Shown piece by piece: positions 62,101 to 64,000 of a DNA stretch of 64,000 nt. Source of the stretch: Rotaria sp. Silwood1 (lineage: Eukaryota; Rotifera; Eurotatoria; Philodinida; Philodinidae); NCBI GenBank assembly GCA_905250075.1, contig CAJNOP010000043.1:368772-432771 (forward strand), written 5' to 3'. How positions within the stretch are numbered: the stretch's first letter is position 1; each line of letters opens with the position of its first letter. A program made the translations under genes and the position numbers. The notes beneath the pieces are model-generated. The model did no database searches. It was given only the letters and a program-made list of their open reading frames with translations, and had not been told where the DNA came from.

Positions 62101-64000
62101 AGAATCTATTCGAACACAAATGCGGTAATATTAAAAATAAATACTAAATTTTTTTGTTTTTGTTTTTATAAATAGAAAATTGAATAATTTAGAACATTAA
62201 AACTTCAATTAAATGAACTAAATGAATTATTTTCAACAATTCAACAAGATTTACGTACACGTTCACAAGCATGTGAACTTGTTCAAACATGTATTGATGA
62301 AATGAATTTATTTCTTAATTCATTACAAATACAATCAAATGATAATGAAATAGTTTCATTAACATGGATTCAAAATCTACGCGTAATTTTTTTTTGTTTT
62401 TATTAATCATAGAAAATTTACTTTTTATTAAAATCTAAAACGACAAACATTTATTGCAAATTATGACGAATATATTCATGCGACTAAAATTTACTTTGAA
62501 ATTAGCATAAAACATTTGTTGAATTTAAAATCGTTGTTCTTTGCTTTTCTTGCATACTCACTGAGTTATATACAGGATAGATCATTAAAATACATATAAA
62601 ATATTTCTTAGATAATATTCAGTGGTTATTTAAGAGAATAACAAGAAGAAATCAAAATGAACTTTCTAAATACGCATAGAGCAAATTTTAGAAACCAATT
62701 CGTTTAAATTTTGAGATTCACGAATGTGACTATGACTTTTTGAGTATCATATTCCTTACAAAAACTCGCGTGTACCATTTTTTTGAATATTCGAAGTTTC
62801 GCAGACATTGACTTTGAAACGAAACGATTCTACAAAATCTGCTCAAGATAATATCATTGATAAAGTTCGTTGTAATGTCTTGGTATCTCTTTCATGATAT
62901 TAACAATCAATATTTTATTAAGATTTTCTCTTCGAGAATGGCGAACATCTTTGTTTGGAAGTACAGACCCATCATATGTGTTTCCAATTACCAGAAACTT
63001 CAGAAGGAATAATTCGATCTTTGGAAAGATGCCATCACATTAGATAAAATCCTATCAACAATCCTATTTAATAGCAGTATTTGCTTATGTTATCCTATAA
63101 AACAAAACTCTTTGAATAAACTTACTAAAAAAAATTATTCTATTAGAGCCAACCGAAGTGGAAATATTTTAATTAGTAGCGAAACCAGGATTTTAACGGT
63201 GGAGGAGCTCAGCTGGTCGCGCTCTAAGTCGATGGTGGGGCTCGTAAAAGTGTTTAGCTGGCGCGGCTTCGCCCGGTGGTGTGGCTCAAAGCTTTGGTAG
63301 TGGGGTTTAGCCCCATCTGGCCACCCCCTGGTTACGCCACTAATTTTAATTCTTTTATGATCGATCCTGTATTAAGATTATCATCTTTAATCATTGATAT
63401 ATCTTGATATTAGCAAGTTATTCATTGACCGAAATCTATATTGATGAACTTCTTCTTTAATATGATGTTTCAGATTTAAATTCCATAAGAATTGTGCTAA
63501 CAGTTTTGTTTTCCTTGTTTTAGAATCAATTAGATCAATTTGATGTTAAGTCAAAACGTTTACGCACAGTTGATTCATTTTTAAGTCATTGTACAACTGA
63601 ATTAATGCGTTCATTTGAATCAATGACAAATCGATTTCAAGTAACACGAAAAGAACTTGAAGTAAAAAACAAAAAAAAATGAAAAATTATTTTGTTGTTT
63701 ATTTTGTCTTATATTAATAGACATTTATCAATGAAAATGAATTATTTTATACACGACAACAAGAACTTGATGTTTATTTAGTTGAATTAGATCGACATTT
63801 AAATTATTTAACAACAAATTATGAAACATTTGAAAGTATACAAAAAGATAATCGAAGAGAATTAGATATTAAACTTGATAAACATCAAGTAAGATAATAT
63901 TGGAAAACAATTTTTTCTTTTGTTTTCATACTTAAAATTTTTTTTTTGTAGCAATTATTTCAATCAATAAAAGAATTTGATAAACAAGTTGCTAGTATTC
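38106..64000 (+). CDS. SYNE1: Nesprin-like giant protein (SYNE1/Msp300 type), 5' part; runs off the window
   Basis: Nesprins span from the outer nuclear membrane to actin, linking nucleus and cytoskeleton. After a 45-residue Ser/Thr-rich start, [13 protein letters not shown] opens CH domain 1, which contains [22 protein letters not shown] domain 2 ([19 protein letters not shown]) ends near residue 279. A long rod of spectrin-like repeats follows (for example [14 protein letters not shown]). Exons: 38106-38241, 38602-38759, 38826-38903, 38961-39053, 41743-41837, 42070-42269, 42492-42568, 42639-42755, 42978-43117, 43194-43368, 43425-43706, 43765-43861, 43931-44136, 45963-46280, 46342-46668, 46717-46866, 46929-47635, 47699-47807, 48858-49346, 49400-49543, 49604-49927, 50936-51271, 51335-51658, 51736-51903, 52760-53058, 53108-53438, 54425-54595, 55074-55379, 55440-55601, 55705-55869, 55930-56574, 56632-56961, 57051-57191, 57246-57416, 59376-59825, 59918-60082, 60149-60597, 61763-61943, 62012-62124, 62193-62382, 63524-63661, 63721-63888, 63952-64000. 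Phases agree throughout (about 3291 codons). The C-terminal KASH anchor would lie beyond the window. A plakin is less likely because no plakin domain follows the CH pair. Confidence 0.87.
39054..41742 (+). other. Nesprin intron 4 (2.7 kb)
   Basis: The longest nesprin intron in the window. It contains the TA-flanked element at 40825-41019. At about 39360-39560 it also carries a stretch resembling HEATR1 intron 16 (about 22298-22560), with shared blocks such as CTCATA and TGGATAAGACTA in the same order. No nested gene was seen on either strand. Confidence 0.6.
40825..41019. mobile_element. 195-base TA-flanked MITE in nesprin intron 4
   Basis: Ends CTAGACAGTGTTTGGGATGG (left) and its near complement CCATCCCAAGCAGGGTCTAG (right), each bordered by TA (40823-40824 and 41020-41021). 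TA duplication suggests a Tc1/mariner-related element. No coding sequence inside. Confidence 0.65.
41989..42010. repeat. (CTT)n microsatellite in nesprin intron 5
   Basis: A short run of CTT triplets, followed by a poly-A-rich stretch. Confidence 0.8.
42819..42846. repeat. (GA)n-rich microsatellite in nesprin intron 8
   Basis: A GA dinucleotide run with one GGG interruption, starting just after GCACGC. Confidence 0.8.
44137..45962 (+). other. Nesprin intron 13 (1.8 kb)
   Basis: No gene found. A short AT dinucleotide run lies near 44388-44400. Two similar pieces, AGGAAAATCTTCCAATCG near 44421 and AGAAAATTTTCCAATCG near 44600, border a moderately GC-richer block that may be an old element, but no duplication could be defined. 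Confidence 0.4.
50199..50632. mobile_element. 434-base hAT-like MITE in nesprin intron 21
   Basis: Left end CACAGATGGGTCCGGT; right end, reverse-complemented, CAGAGATGGAACCGGT. Perfect 8-base direct repeats GAATATGT flank it (50191-50198 and 50633-50640). CAGRG-type ends with 8-base duplications define hAT elements. CCGGT/ACCGG motifs recur near both ends. No transposase frame. Confidence 0.85.
57989..58757. mobile_element. Element with GGATAC-repeat inverted arms and about 9-base target duplication
   Basis: Ends AAGGGGGAAAAAAGCGG and CCGCTTTTTCCCCCTT are inverted repeats. Outside them stand near-identical direct repeats: GTCCCAAACC (57979-57988) and GTCCCAACC (58758-58766). The left arm (to about 58120) is a run of degenerate GAGGATAC/GGGGATAC units. 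The right arm (about 58490-58740) is a longer run of the complementary (T/G)GTATCC(T/A)CTG-like units. The centre is AT-rich and non-coding. The architecture closely parallels the element at 5992-6727 although the motif is unrelated. Confidence 0.72.
58791..59052. repeat. GTAC-rich tract with inverted ends
   Basis: GTAC occurs at least fifteen times in about 260 bases at irregular spacing, often as AGTACTT, GAGTAC or AAGTAC. AGTACTT stands at the left edge (58791) and TAGTACTTCT at the right edge (near 59049). GTAC is self-complementary, so the tract reads alike on both strands. Probably a further motif-armed element or a remnant of one; no target duplication seen. Confidence 0.55.
63175..63343. 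mobile_element. 169-base GC-rich MITE in nesprin intron 40
   Basis: Left end AGTAGCGAAACCAGG; right end, reverse-complemented, reads TTAGTGGCGTAACCAGG. Direct repeats TTTTAATT at 63167-63174 and 63344-63351 form an 8-base target duplication, consistent with hAT, though low complexity of that sequence weakens it. GC content is far above the surrounding intron. Confidence 0.68.

Noticed and set aside
38106-64000. Plakin (MACF1/dystonin) identity for the CH-spectrin gene
   Set aside because: The CH domains resemble nesprin more closely, and a nesprin-like rod follows CH2 directly with no plakin domain.
1-64000. CRISPR arrays, bacterial operons, tRNA or rRNA genes
   Set aside because: No spaced identical repeats of CRISPR type, no cloverleaf candidate and no rRNA segment was seen; spliced genes show this is nuclear eukaryotic DNA.

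Overview
The window reads as nuclear DNA of an AT-rich invertebrate animal. Two large metazoan genes are split by GT-AG introns and fill most of it: a HEATR1/UTP10 ribosome-biogenesis gene and a nesprin (SYNE) gene with two calponin-homology domains and a long spectrin-type rod. A ZnT zinc transporter lies antisense inside one HEATR1 intron. Intron sizes fall in two groups, about 50-80 bases and about 0.8-3.6 kb. The long introns carry mobile-element remnants and diverged repeats shared between the two genes. A broken acetate-permease (AceTr) gene, a family typical of microbes and fungi, together with many decayed gene copies, would fit a bdelloid-rotifer-like genome. That assignment is inference only.

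Layout. About 1-13.6 kb is a gene graveyard: remnants of an AceTr permease, an unidentified gene, a hAT-type zinc-finger gene, a CRAL-TRIO/MSP (MOSPD2-like) gene, a DEAD-box helicase and an Hsp110 chaperone. Several inverted-repeat elements, some nested, are mixed in. One gene here looks intact: a minus-strand BRAP-like UBP zinc-finger/coiled-coil gene (8434-9765). HEATR1 occupies 13682-32350 in 28 exons whose phases all join, giving 2051 codons plus stop. The ZnT1-like transporter (27257-28935, minus) sits in its intron 22. From 32.4 to 38.1 kb is intergenic sequence with a roughly 510-base near-perfect palindrome and a TTAA-flanked element. The nesprin gene starts at 38106 and runs off the right edge; 43 exons (about 3291 codons) are visible.

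The intact genes do not form a pathway. HEATR1 acts in nucleolar pre-rRNA processing, ZnT in zinc export, nesprin in linking actin to the nuclear envelope, and the BRAP-like protein probably in ubiquitin-related signalling. The least-explained part of the window is its repeat content. It includes three small hAT-like elements with exact 8-base target duplications, two related TTAA elements, a TA-flanked element, and a recurrent architecture in which inverted-repeat arms are built from one short motif repeated many times. All exon joins, repeat arms and duplications were read by eye; no search or alignment was run.
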